Shown: positions 1 to 9,029 of the stretch, in pieces
How the letters are laid out: every line of letters begins with the position of its first letter
Numbering within the stretch: position 1 is the first letter of the stretch
Assembly (NCBI GenBank): GCA_001595945.1
Contig: LSSI01000040.1
Span: forward strand, 1-44,829
DNA: 44,829 bases
Direction of reading: 5' to 3'
Source of the DNA: Thermoplasmatales archaeon SM1-50
GTDB taxonomy: Archaea; Thermoplasmatota; E2; DHVEG-1
Program-made: the position numbers and the translations under genes
Notes under the pieces: generated by a model
What the model was told of the DNA's origin: nothing
Database searches by the model: none
The model's input: the letters and a program-made list of their open reading frames with translations, nothing else

Positions 1-146
1 GCGGCAGGATCATCAGCCTCTACTTTGAGTATCTGACCGACGTCGATTTTTTCGATTTCTTCTTTGGTCATTGCAATGGGCATCGGACAGTACAGCCCGA
101 CACAATCAATCTCAGCATCAGCAACGGTTTGTTGATTATCTGCAAT
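1..146 (-). CDS. TusA/SirA-like sulfurtransferase, partial at window edge; apparent ATT start
   Basis: Minus-strand translation IADNQQTVADAEIDCVGLYCPMPIAMTKEEIEKIDVGQILKVEADDPA has the TusA CPxP motif. AAGGAGGT and GAGGG precede the ATT at 146-144. Only the in-frame ATGs downstream of the catalytic Cys are canonical. Confidence 0.75.
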   Translation of the reverse strand, partial: MADNQQTVADAEIDCVGLYCPMPIAMTKEEIEKIDVGQILKVEADDPA

Positions 147-164
147 CGTTTCCCTCTAACCTCC

Positions 165-671
165 TTAAGCACCTCTCGGGTCTGGATCATACCATAGCCC
201 GGTTGAACTCAGATGAGAAAATTCCTGTTGAAGGATTCGATAATGATTTTTCTCTTGGTTGATGATTTCGCCAAGGATTTCTTTTACTTCTTTGTCTGAT
301 GCATCGTTCATTATTAATGTGTAGTAGTCAATTGCCTCTTTTTCACTGTCCATCCCTATACGAAGTGCATCGAGTTCATCGCTATTTGGAGTCGCGTTTT
401 CAATGGTTTTTAAATCTTTAGGAAAGACAGCGAGATTGACGTACTTGTCATTTGATTGAACTAACTTTTCCCATGCAACAGAGCTGATTCTCCCTTGGAA
501 TATCTTCTGAAATGTATCGAGATGAACAAATTCATCAGCGGCAAGGCTTTCAAAAACAGCTCTGCCCATTTCACTAGTGGTTTGTGCTGCTGCTTTTGTA
601 TAAAATGCATGTCCATCTTTTTCCATCTGAATCGCTATTTTGATTGCGTCTTTCATATTAAATAATTTCAT
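165..671 (-). CDS. Ferritin-like/rubrerythrin-family diiron protein
   Basis: MKLFNMKDAIKIAIQMEKDGHAFYTKAA...ExxH-type helices typical of the ferritin-like superfamily. Confidence 0.8.
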   Translation of the reverse strand: MKLFNMKDAIKIAIQMEKDGHAFYTKAAAQTTSEMGRAVFESLAADEFVHLDTFQKIFQGRISSVAWEKLVQSNDKYVNLAVFPKDLKTIENATPNSDELDALRIGMDSEKEAIDYYTLIMNDASDKEVKEILGEIINQEKNHYRILQQEFSHLSSTGLWYDPDPRGA

Positions 672-703
672 GGTATGTGGTCACCTACGGGTTTTGCGAT
701 TTT

Positions 704-1294
704 TTAATAATTTTCTGTGTAGATTTCATAATAGCTTTGTGGATGCTGACATGCTGGGCATTTGTTTGGCGCTTCTATACCTTCATGTACATACCCACAG
801 TTTCTGCATTTCCATCTAATGACGTTCTCTTTCTTAAACACCTCTTTTTTCTCAAGGTTTGCACAAAGTGCTCGGTATCGTTTCTCGTGGTATGCCTCCA
901 CCTGGGCGATGTATTTAAAGCTACTGGCAACCTCAGGGAAACCTTCTTTTTCAGCGATTGAAGCAAAATCTGGGTAGATCGTTCCCCATTCTGCCTTTTC
1001 CCCTTCCGCGGCCTCTTTGAGGTTTTCCGCTGTTGCTCCAATGACGCCTGCGGGATACATCGCAGTGATTTCAACCATACCACCCTGCAGATGCTTTAAA
1101 AAGACTTTCGCATGTTCTTTTTCATTCTCAGCTGTCTCAAGAAAAATCGCTGCGATTTGTTCATAGCCTTCTTTTTTTGCCTGTGACGCGAAATAGCTGT
1201 ATCGGTTTCTTGCCTGAGATTCTCCTGCAAACGCTGCTAGGAGATTTTTCTCAGTTTGTGTTCCTTTTAGACTTTTCATGTTTCTCATCTCCAT
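704..1294 (-). CDS. rbr: Rubrerythrin with C-terminal rubredoxin-like domain
   Basis: NLLAAFAGESQARNRYSYFASQAKKEGYEQIAAIFLETAENEKEHAKVFLK plus C-terminal CRNCGYVHEG...CPACQHPQSYYE. Confidence 0.95.
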   Translation of the reverse strand: MEMRNMKSLKGTQTEKNLLAAFAGESQARNRYSYFASQAKKEGYEQIAAIFLETAENEKEHAKVFLKHLQGGMVEITAMYPAGVIGATAENLKEAAEGEKAEWGTIYPDFASIAEKEGFPEVASSFKYIAQVEAYHEKRYRALCANLEKKEVFKKENVIRWKCRNCGYVHEGIEAPNKCPACQHPQSYYEIYTENY

Positions 1295-1305
1295 TTAATT
1301 CAATT

Positions 1306-1800
1306 CTAGGGTCCTGCATGGACCATTGGCCAGTACACATCAGCCTCCTCGAATCGATCCATGCTTTCTTTTTCAATCTCAAGGATTTTGTAGTGCTGCA
1401 GCTCCATGTCTGCGAAGTAGGAAAGCGTATGACGTATCTTGTCATCCTTTGTGAACTGTTTTGCTAGTGATTTGTAGAAATCGTAGGCCGATTGTTCTGC
1501 CTGCATTGCATTTTTTAAAAGATTACCTAATGAAGCATCTTCATCGGGGATGACAAGCGGAGGGAGTGGGACAGGGGTTGTTTTTGGAATGAGTGGTTTT
1601 TTCTTGGGGAACTTTTTTTTGTACACCTTTTGGATAAACTCCTTGTGTTTCTGCTCTTCTTTTGCAAGGAATGTTAGTTTGTCTTTGAGTAAACCGTTTT
1701 TTACTTTTGCAGCAATCTTTGTATAGATTTCATTGCTTTCGATTTCACTTTTTATCGCGGCTAGTAAAAGATCCTCAAGTGTATATTTTCTTAAATCCAT
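1306..1800 (-). CDS. Ferritin-like/rubrerythrin-family protein
   Basis: LLLAAIKSEIESNEIYTKIAAKVKNGLLKDKLTFLAKEEQKHKEFI and a second EQSAYDFYKSL...MELQHYKIL helix pair. Confidence 0.8.
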   Translation of the reverse strand: MDLRKYTLEDLLLAAIKSEIESNEIYTKIAAKVKNGLLKDKLTFLAKEEQKHKEFIQKVYKKKFPKKKPLIPKTTPVPLPPLVIPDEDASLGNLLKNAMQAEQSAYDFYKSLAKQFTKDDKIRHTLSYFADMELQHYKILEIEKESMDRFEEADVYWPMVHAGP

Positions 1801-1843
1801 GTTCCCATCTCTACTCTGTCCTCTGTTTTCCTCTCAAAAATGA

Positions 1844-2341
1844 TTATTCCTTCTTTCTCTTTCCAAGCTCTCGGTCCAACATGAAGAGACCGCCAGTGCT
1901 TTTTTCAATCATTTTGAGTTTTTGAACAATTGTATCAGTTTGGAGTTCTTCTTCTACTTGTTCGTCATGGAACCATTGTAACATACTTGTTGCAGCATAG
2001 TCCTTATCTGCTGCTGCGATGGCAGCGATATTCTCAATCATCGCAGTAACTTTTTGCTCGTGTTTGAATGCTTCCTCAAATGCGTGTAGTGGTGATTTCC
2101 AACTTGTTGGTATCGCAGCGATTGCAGTGAGAACTACCCGACCTCTACGTTCGATGATATGGTTGTAGAACTTCATAGCATGGTCGACTTCCTCTTGTGC
2201 CTGGGCCTTCATCCAGTTCGCAAATCCACCAAAGTTAATGGATTCGAAATAGGCGGACATGGAAAGATACAGGTACGCTGACCAGAGTTCTGCATTTATT
2301 TGCTTATTTATCGCGCTTCCTAATTTCTTACTTAACATCAT
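1844..2341 (-). CDS. ftn: Ferritin
   Basis: INKQINAELWSAYLYLSMSAYFESINFGGFANWMKAQAQEEVDHAMKFYNHIIERRGRV; classical ferritin signature. Confidence 0.95.
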   Translation of the reverse strand: MMLSKKLGSAINKQINAELWSAYLYLSMSAYFESINFGGFANWMKAQAQEEVDHAMKFYNHIIERRGRVVLTAIAAIPTSWKSPLHAFEEAFKHEQKVTAMIENIAAIAAADKDYAATSMLQWFHDEQVEEELQTDTIVQKLKMIEKSTGGLFMLDRELGKRKKE

Positions 2342-2375
2342 TTTTTTTACCTCCTTTTACTTATATATAATAATT

Positions 2376-2534
2376 TTATTTGATACGTTTCATTGGTGAG
2401 CCGCAACAATACGGCACTGCTTTAGGTTCTTTTTCAAACTCAATAATAGAGTCACAGGTGCAGTCTTTTTCCTTACAATCGCATGTGTATTGAATCTTCA
2501 TTCCGGATTCCTCACAACCACAGCTTTTACACAT
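2376..2534 (-). CDS. 52-aa Cys-rich miniprotein, desulforedoxin/zinc-ribbon-like (absent from ORF track)
   Basis: Hand translation: MCKSCGCEESGMKIQYTCDCKEKDCTCDSIIEFEKEPKAVPYCCGSPMKRIK. It has 9 Cys and a CCGxPMK motif and is collinear with the surrounding operon. Confidence 0.8.
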   Translation of the reverse strand: MCKSCGCEESGMKIQYTCDCKEKDCTCDSIIEFEKEPKAVPYCCGSPMKRIK

Positions 2535-2599
2535 TGCTTACTTCCTCCATATCATGTTACAATTTTCAGTTCTTTATATAGTTTCCCGTGTTCTTTTTT

Positions 2600-3301
2600 T
2601 CATTGTTTCTCAAAAGCGTCTTTTCCTGCTCCGCAGATGGGACAGACCCAATCATCAGGGAGATCATTAAATGAAGTCCCTGCGGCAATCCCGTTTTCTG
2701 GGTCTCCTTTTGTCGGGTCGTAGACATATCCACAGACGGTGCATACATATTTGTCCATTTTTACTTCCTCCTTTTTTTTCTCTGTTTTTTTATCAATATC
2801 ACTGAAGTATGTTGGTGCGGTTTTTGGTGAATATCCGCCTTTTACTTCATGGTAATACTCATACGTCATGCTCGATTCTTGCGACAGTATGGCTGCGTCG
2901 GTTATCTTGCCGATGAAAATTGTATGGGTTCCGATATTAATCTTATCGATCACCTCTGCCTCAAGATATCCAAGCGTGTTGTCCAATATGATTGGAACTT
3001 GGGTTTTACTAATTTTAAATTGTACATTTTTGAATTTGTCGATGTCTCTGCCTGATTTGAACCCGAAGGTCCCAATAAGAGTAAGCGGAGTTTTTTTATC
3101 AAGGATAGAGACGGTAAACACCTTGCTTTCATTGATGTAATCATAGGTAAGATTTTGTTTGTTGATGCTGACTGCGATGGTCGGCGGTTCGGAGGTGACT
3201 TGAAATAACGCATTTGCAATTTGACCGTTTGTTTTTTCACCTTTCTTTGAGCATACGACGTAGAGGCCGTAGGAGATTTTATGAAATGTTTTTTTATCCA
3301 T
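2600..3301 (-). CDS. Flavin reductase-like domain fused to C-terminal rubredoxin (high-molecular-weight rubredoxin, Hrb-like)
   Basis: [47 protein letters not shown] (FMN-binding flavin reductase fold), then [50 protein letters not shown] (rubredoxin). Start chosen at the internal Met because the longer ORF overlaps the upstream fur gene. Confidence 0.92.
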   Translation of the reverse strand: MDKKTFHKISYGLYVVCSKKGEKTNGQIANALFQVTSEPPTIAVSINKQNLTYDYINESKVFTVSILDKKTPLTLIGTFGFKSGRDIDKFKNVQFKISKTQVPIILDNTLGYLEAEVIDKINIGTHTIFIGKITDAAILSQESSMTYEYYHEVKGGYSPKTAPTYFSDIDKKTEKKKEEVKMDKYVCTVCGYVYDPTKGDPENGIAAGTSFNDLPDDWVCPICGAGKDAFEKQ

Positions 3302-3725
3302 TGGTTCGCCATCCTTTTTCTTTCTTTTGACAGTTCTTGCAGATACCTTTGAAATACCCATGGACTTCTTCTACATGATGGCCTCCTTGGAGGGTTTTGT
3401 CCATGTTTGGGCAGGCTATGTCGATATCAAGGATGATGCCGCATCGTGTGCAAAGGAAGTGATGATGAAGGCTTTTGTTTAGATCGTATCGGTGTTCTGA
3501 GCCGGAGATAGTGAGGGATTGAACAATCCTGTTTTTTTCCATGGTCTCTAGGGAATTATAGACGGTGGTTCGTGATAATGAGGGGTGTTTCTTTTTGAGT
3601 GATGAATAGATGGCTTCTACATTCGGATGAGTGTGATGTTCATCGAGATATTTGAGGATCTCCAGTCGTGGCGAGGTAATCTTAAGGTTGTGATCCTTAA
3701 GGAGTTTTACGTATTTTTCATACAT
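3294..3725 (-). CDS. Fur/PerR-family metalloregulator
   Basis: [60 protein letters not shown]...[10 protein letters not shown]...CKNC. Confidence 0.92.
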   Translation of the reverse strand: MYEKYVKLLKDHNLKITSPRLEILKYLDEHHTHPNVEAIYSSLKKKHPSLSRTTVYNSLETMEKNRIVQSLTISGSEHRYDLNKSLHHHFLCTRCGIILDIDIACPNMDKTLQGGHHVEEVHGYFKGICKNCQKKEKGWRTNG

Positions 3726-3753
3726 GACAATCAGAGCTGTAATTTATACTATT

Positions 3754-3768
3754 TTGTAATTATTACAA
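3754..3768. promoter_or_regulatory. Perfect 7-1-7 palindrome TTGTAATTATTACAA, PerR-box-like
   Basis: Direct reading; sits about 30 bp upstream of the Fur/PerR start. Confidence 0.75.
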
Positions 3769-3773
3769 TTTAG

Positions 3774-3786
3774 TTTGTATTACAAA
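3774..3786. promoter_or_regulatory. Perfect 6-1-6 palindrome TTTGTATTACAAA (second half-conserved box)
   Basis: Direct reading, 5 bp from the first box. Confidence 0.6.
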
Positions 3787-3800
3787 ATCGGTATAAATAC

Positions 3801-3819
3801 TTTTCGAAATTTTCGAAAA
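3801..3819. promoter_or_regulatory. Perfect 9-1-9 palindrome TTTTCGAAATTTTCGAAAA
   Basis: Direct reading; between the divergent Fur/PerR gene and the membrane protein gene. Confidence 0.6.
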
Positions 3820-3856
3820 AGGAACGTTTAAGAGGAAGAACACATCCCTTTGTTCC

Positions 3857-4645
3857 ATGGAATACTCCCTCCTCTACCATATCATCCTCCCTTTTACATT
3901 ATCTGCGCTCATCGTCATCCTTATTACCATCACTGCGGAAAAATACGGCACAAAAACAGGGGGAGTTATAGGGACGCTCCCCTCAACCATCATCATCGCA
4001 TTCCTTCTCATTGCCTTAGATAAAGGAGTACAATTCGCCACAGAATCAGTCGTCATCGTCCCAGCAGAAATGGGAATAAACCTCGTCTTCCTCCTCCTCT
4101 TCGCACTGCTTTCACCAAGAAACATACCAATCGCCCTCACAGGATCACTCCTTGGATGGACAATTCTAACAGTATTACTCTATTACGCACCCATACCATC
4201 CATCTACATGTCTCTTGCCTTATTCCTCTCCTGTCTTCTACTCACATTTATCATCCTTGACAAAAAGAAAAAAATTACATCACAAAATAGCATCAAAGTA
4301 CATTATACGCCACTCAAACTGTTGGGCAGAAGCATCATCGCAGGAACAGTGATTGCTATAGCAGTAACCCTTTCCAACATCGGAACCATCCTTAGCGGAA
4401 TATTCTCCGTGTTTCCCGCGATATTCTTATCCACCATGCTTATCTCCATGAGAGAACACGGTACACAATTCACCTGTGCGATGGCAAAAGGCATGGTCTA
4501 CGGCAGCTCTAGTGTCGTCAGTTACGCCGTCGGAATCTACTTCCTGTATCCTCTCGCAGGTATCGGGTTTGGGACGATTGGATCTTTCCTCATCGCCCTT
4601 GTGATAACGCTGATTCTTTATAGGCTTCGTAAAAACATACGATAA
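3857..4645 (+). CDS. Uncharacterised polytopic membrane protein
   Basis: 262 aa with about 8 hydrophobic segments. Confidence 0.75.
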   Translation: MEYSLLYHIILPFTLSALIVILITITAEKYGTKTGGVIGTLPSTIIIAFLLIALDKGVQFATESVVIVPAEMGINLVFLLLFALLSPRNIPIALTGSLLGWTILTVLLYYAPIPSIYMSLALFLSCLLLTFIILDKKKKITSQNSIKVHYTPLKLLGRSIIAGTVIAIAVTLSNIGTILSGIFSVFPAIFLSTMLISMREHGTQFTCAMAKGMVYGSSSVVSYAVGIYFLYPLAGIGFGTIGSFLIALVITLILYRLRKNIR

Positions 4646-4660
4646 CCATCCATGGTATTT

Positions 4661-5740
4661 TTATTTCTTCGAATACCGATATTCAATTTGACAGCTGCCT
4701 TCACTGCTGACCATACACGGACCAATAGGATTCTCAGGAGTACACTGTCCACCAAACAATGGGCATTGCTTCGATGAAATCAACCCCCGAAGAACCTCAC
4801 CGCAGAGACACCCCGCCGGTTCAGTAAACTCTTCATCCGCAAGCTTCCGAAGTTCGTCCTCGTATTTCATCCGCGCATCATAGATTTCATACTTCCTCCG
4901 AAGTCTCAGACCAGACTTGGAGATTGTTGGAAATCCTCTCCACGTGACATCCACCGTTTCAAAAACTTGTTGTAATAGCTGTTGTGCCTTGATATTTCCC
5001 TGTGTTTTCACTGCACGAACATACTCATTTTCAACCACGGCGTTTCCTTGTTTTATCTGACGCACCAGCATCCAAGTAGCCATGAGAAGATCAAGCGGCT
5101 CAAAACCAGCAATCACCTGAGGAACATGATACTCCTGTGAAATGAACTCATAGGGTTTTGAACCAATGATAGTTGAAACATGTCCTGGTTCGATAAACCC
5201 ATCAATTTTTATTTCACCCATCTGAAGAATCGCCAGCAACGCTGGAGGAATCAATCGATGACAACAGAGAACAGAAAAATTCAAAGGAGGCTTTCGTACG
5301 AGAACCGAAGCGGTAGTCGGGGCAGTCGTCTCAAAACCAACTGCCATAAAGACGACTTCTCGATCCTTTTGTTTTTCAGCAAGCATCAACGCATCTTCGA
5401 TGCTGTATACAGTCCGTACATCACAACCCTCTGTTTTCATCTGCTGAAGAGAAGATGTTACACCAGGTACACGGGTCATATCCCCAAATGTCGCAATCGT
5501 CTTGCCTTTTTTTGCAAGCAGTAATATTTCCTCTATTTCCTTAGGTGTAGTGACACAGACAGGACAGCCCGGGCCCTGTCCTATCTCAACACCACATCGT
5601 TGCAACAAGAAATCCAACCCATGTCTGACCAGCGTATCCTGATGCGTCCCGCACACATGCATAAACCTCAGATGCACCTTTGTATTGGCAATCTGAGAGA
5701 TAATGTCATCAGCAAGTTTTTTATCACGCAAGGAAAACAT
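4661..5740 (-). CDS. hypD: Hydrogenase maturation factor HypD
   Basis: FMHVCGTHQDTLVRHGL...GPGCPVCVTTPKEI...GFETTAPTTA...HVSTIIG. Confidence 0.97.
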   Translation of the reverse strand: MFSLRDKKLADDIISQIANTKVHLRFMHVCGTHQDTLVRHGLDFLLQRCGVEIGQGPGCPVCVTTPKEIEEILLLAKKGKTIATFGDMTRVPGVTSSLQQMKTEGCDVRTVYSIEDALMLAEKQKDREVVFMAVGFETTAPTTASVLVRKPPLNFSVLCCHRLIPPALLAILQMGEIKIDGFIEPGHVSTIIGSKPYEFISQEYHVPQVIAGFEPLDLLMATWMLVRQIKQGNAVVENEYVRAVKTQGNIKAQQLLQQVFETVDVTWRGFPTISKSGLRLRRKYEIYDARMKYEDELRKLADEEFTEPAGCLCGEVLRGLISSKQCPLFGGQCTPENPIGPCMVSSEGSCQIEYRYSKK

Positions 5741-5970
5741 TATCCACCCTCCGTTGACAACATTTCTTTGAACAATGCCAGCGTCTCTAGCGCTTCTTTT
5801 TCATCCAGAACTTGGATGGCAAAGCCCGCATGAACCAGTACATACTCTCCTCGTTTTACTTCGACAAGAGACACATTCACTTTTCGTTTCGTCCCACTCC
5901 CATAATCAACAGTTGCACTTTTATTGTTCTTATCAATTTCAATGATTTTACCAGGAATTGCTAAGCACAC
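5740..5970 (-). CDS. hypC: Hydrogenase maturation chaperone HypC
   Basis: MCLAIPGKIIEID...DYGSGTKRKVNVSLV...GEYVLVHAGFAIQVLDEKEALETL. Confidence 0.97.
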   Translation of the reverse strand: MCLAIPGKIIEIDKNNKSATVDYGSGTKRKVNVSLVEVKRGEYVLVHAGFAIQVLDEKEALETLALFKEMLSTEGG

Positions 5971-6002
5971 GTTCTAACCTCTTTTCCTCAGTTCTTAATT
6001 AT

Positions 6003-6134
6003 TCACGAAGTATTAATTTGATAAATCACATAATAAAAGAATTTTTCATATGAAAATGTACAACCAAACGAAAAAAACAAAACGATGAAGGCTGCCAAAA
6101 AAATATACATTGCCGCAAACACATAATTCACCAT
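6003..6134 (-). CDS. Possible 43-aa single-pass membrane microprotein
   Basis: MVNYVFAAMYIFLAAFIVLFFSFGCTFSYEKFFYYVIYQINTS; below the ORF track cutoff, no strong SD. Confidence 0.3.
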   Translation of the reverse strand: MVNYVFAAMYIFLAAFIVLFFSFGCTFSYEKFFYYVIYQINTS

Positions 6135-6154
6135 GATTTCTTTACCTACTTATT

Positions 6155-6505
6155 TTATTTCTGATACGGTATCAAACATAGAAATTTTAACGTCGTACTC
6201 CCACGGTTGATGATCTGATGCCATTCCATCGGTTTAATAAACAATACATCACCTGACTGCAACGATTGTTCTGAATTTTGGTCTTTTACAAACCCGCCTC
6301 CTTCTAAAATAAAGACCTCATGTTCCCATTCATGCTGATGCAGGGGGGAATTTCCCCCTGGTTTGATTTCGAATAAGCGCATTGCGAAGTTCTGCGCACC
6401 ATCTTTCTTTGAAATCAACCATCGTACCCTTGTGTTCTTCACTCCTTGTTCATGTGGATGGTCTAAATCCACCTCTGAATAATGGATATGCTTCATACTG
6501 TTCAC
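6155..6505 (-). CDS. Cupin-domain protein
   Basis: GGNSPLHQHEWEHEVFILEGGGFVKDQNSEQSLQSGDVLFIKPMEWHQIIN. Confidence 0.9.
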   Translation of the reverse strand: MNSMKHIHYSEVDLDHPHEQGVKNTRVRWLISKKDGAQNFAMRLFEIKPGGNSPLHQHEWEHEVFILEGGGFVKDQNSEQSLQSGDVLFIKPMEWHQIINRGSTTLKFLCLIPYQK

Positions 6506-6603
6506 CCGTATTATTCATGATAGCATCCTACATCATTAATGTTACCTTCAAAAAAACTAGATATACGGGAGATGCATTTATCATCCGACCTAAGGCGGAA
6601 ACC

Positions 6604-7440
6604 ATGAAACTTAAGGATATCAACATCGCAATCATACGCATCGAGGGCACAAACTGTGAACAAGAGTCATATGACGCGTTCAAACGCTTAGGTGCAAACC
6701 CTGAATTTGTTCATCTCAAACAATTGCTACACATCGATTGTATCGCTGATGAAACACGTGAAATCCTCGATTATCATTGTCTGATGATTCCTGGTGGATT
6801 CTCTGCAGGAGACTATATTAGAGCTGGAGCGATTTTTGCAGCACGGATTAAAAGTCAGCTGCAGAGACAACTTGTAGAGTTTGTGAAACAGGACCGCCCG
6901 ATCCTTGGTGTCTGTAACGGTTTTCAGGTGCTGATTGAACTAGGATTACTGCCTGGTTTTGATGAAATCATCCACCCGATCCCTGACGCCTGTCTGTATC
7001 TCAATGATTCTAATCGTTTTGAATGTCGACCCACGTTGCTAAAACATGAGAACCGAGGCACCTGTGTGTTTACAGCAAAAATCCAGAAAAACGAGATTCG
7101 CTTGATTCCCAGTGCCCATGCGGAAGGAAAACTACTATTTCCCCTAGAAAAACAAGAGCAGTATCTAAACAAATTGGAGAAACACGATCAGATCGTGTTC
7201 CGCTATGTCGACCCTGAGGGCAATTATGCAGGGTATCCATGGAACCCAAACGGGTCACCGATGAACGTCGCAGGGATCTGTAACCCGCAGGGGACAGTGT
7301 TTGGGATGATGCCACATCCCGAACGAACGTATTATCGGCATCAGCATTCGGACTGGACTGGAACTCAGCTTGGGCAGAACATCGGTGATGGCCGGGCGAT
7401 TTTTGAGTCAGTACTAGCGTATCTCTCAAAAAAGTTCTAA
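6604..7440 (+). CDS. purQ: Phosphoribosylformylglycinamidine synthase subunit PurQ
   Basis: MKLKDINIAIIRIEGTNCEQESYDAFKRLGANPEFVHLKQL...IPGGFSAGDYIRAGAI...GVCNGFQVLIELGLLPG...MMPHPERT. Start trimmed from the 6382 ORF. Confidence 0.93.
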   Translation: MKLKDINIAIIRIEGTNCEQESYDAFKRLGANPEFVHLKQLLHIDCIADETREILDYHCLMIPGGFSAGDYIRAGAIFAARIKSQLQRQLVEFVKQDRPILGVCNGFQVLIELGLLPGFDEIIHPIPDACLYLNDSNRFECRPTLLKHENRGTCVFTAKIQKNEIRLIPSAHAEGKLLFPLEKQEQYLNKLEKHDQIVFRYVDPEGNYAGYPWNPNGSPMNVAGICNPQGTVFGMMPHPERTYYRHQHSDWTGTQLGQNIGDGRAIFESVLAYLSKKF

Positions 7441-7517
7441 ACCAAGGTGTTAGAAACGCTTTTATAGAGAAAGAGTCCTTCTCTAAACCATAGACAACTG
7501 ATAGGGGGATTCATAAC

Positions 7518-9011
7518 ATGGAAAAAAAAGTTTATGTCTCTTTACTTCTTTGTATCCTTTTGCTATTTTATAGCCTGTGTACTTCATTGCCGCCGGTTTC
7601 TGCCAGCAGCCCTGCGGATTGGCCTGATGGGACGTTCCAAGGAACATGGAACAAGCGAAAGGACAATGCATCTGGTTATCTTTGGGGTGTTTTGAACCAG
7701 GGACGCCGAACTACCAGTGGTAGTTTTACTGGTGGATGGAACACCTCTGATGGGACAGAAAACGGTACGTTTCATGGTGTTTTCTATGGCTTGCTTCTGA
7801 TTGGGCAGTGGGAGGAGACAGGCATAGGAAAAACCATCCATATTAGCGGTATCCTTAACCTAAATGAGACACATTTTTCTGCTCGATTGTTCAGCCCTAG
7901 AGCAGGTGTGTTTGATATCTCTGGTCTTCATGATGCCTCGTTTCTGCCCGCCCTCACAGGCATCTATGGAGTTGGTGTCAGAACTATGCATTTAATCGAT
8001 ACGAGTCGAGCGGAGAATTTTACAACGAACGCAACCGACCTTCGGGAGATGATGATCCAGCTTTGGTTCCCAATCAAAACAGGAAATGATGGGACGCGAG
8101 TCAAATATATGGATTACCTCACATTTCAGTGGTTAAAGGGGCGATCCCCAATCCCACTGATCACCATCCGAAATAACGCGTATCTCTTTGTACGTCCACA
8201 TGGTCGCAATCACACGACCATTGCTGCTGGGATGTTCCCTGTAGTTGTTTTCTCACCAGGGTATGATGGGGTGTACCAGATCTACACCTCCTTTATCGAA
8301 GATTTAGTGAGCCATGGGTTTGTAGTCGTCTCAATCAATCATCCATACATCTCCGGCATCACCGTATTCCCTGATGGTCGTACGATCGGGCTTGCAGATG
8401 TACCAACAGATCCAGTTGAACGGTCAATTTTTTTTAACATGTCACTACGTACTATTATACAAGATACGAAATTCGTGGTGGATACCATAACTGAGCTAAA
8501 TACAACTGACCCAGAGTTCTTCGGCCATTTCGACCTCTTAAAAGTCGGGATGTACGGTCATTCCTTTGGAGGTGCCAACACCGTTGTATGCTGCTACGAA
8601 GATCCTCGATTCCGCGTGGGACTAACCCTTGATGGCGTCTTTTACCAGCATTTCATCCCAGGAAACATTACCGTACCGTTCCTTTTCATGTTTGCAGAAT
8701 CACGTTACACCGATGATTCAACCATTGCCTATCTATGGAATCACACAAGCGACGATACCTTTAAGATGAGTATTTTAGGTTCAACACACTACGCATTCAC
8801 AGATGTTGGTGTTCTGCTTTCCCATCTGGTCCCCTTGATCCCTCCTCGGCTTCTTTTGTTTGGTTCCATAATACCTAAACGCATGGTAAACATCACAAGA
8901 ACATACATAACCGTGTTCTTTCAGGTGTACCTAAAAGGTGAACCCGTAGAAAATTTACTACATCTCTCTTCTGTGTTTGATGAAGTACTCTTCGACTACA
9001 AATGGGGATAA
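7518..9011 (+). CDS. Secreted alpha/beta hydrolase, PAF-acetylhydrolase/dienelactone-hydrolase-like
   Basis: N-terminal signal peptide; GMYGHSFGGANT nucleophile elbow; VVVFSPGYDGVYQIYTSFIEDLVSHGFVVVSINHPY. Confidence 0.82.
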   Translation: MEKKVYVSLLLCILLLFYSLCTSLPPVSASSPADWPDGTFQGTWNKRKDNASGYLWGVLNQGRRTTSGSFTGGWNTSDGTENGTFHGVFYGLLLIGQWEETGIGKTIHISGILNLNETHFSARLFSPRAGVFDISGLHDASFLPALTGIYGVGVRTMHLIDTSRAENFTTNATDLREMMIQLWFPIKTGNDGTRVKYMDYLTFQWLKGRSPIPLITIRNNAYLFVRPHGRNHTTIAAGMFPVVVFSPGYDGVYQIYTSFIEDLVSHGFVVVSINHPYISGITVFPDGRTIGLADVPTDPVERSIFFNMSLRTIIQDTKFVVDTITELNTTDPEFFGHFDLLKVGMYGHSFGGANTVVCCYEDPRFRVGLTLDGVFYQHFIPGNITVPFLFMFAESRYTDDSTIAYLWNHTSDDTFKMSILGSTHYAFTDVGVLLSHLVPLIPPRLLLFGSIIPKRMVNITRTYITVFFQVYLKGEPVENLLHLSSVFDEVLFDYKWG

Positions 9012-9029
9012 ATCAGGAGTTGTGTCAAA

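Noticed and set aside
775-1083. Overlapping ORFs on either strand within rubrerythrin and other genes (e.g. 677-961, 775-1083, 7070-7429, 17434-17937, 26234-26509)
   Set aside because: Low-complexity shadow ORFs opposite or out of frame with well-supported genes; no recognisable domains.
6382-6603. N-terminal 74-aa extension of the purQ ORF
   Set aside because: Antisense to the cupin gene; PurQ homology begins at MKLKDINIAIIRIEGTNCEQESYD.
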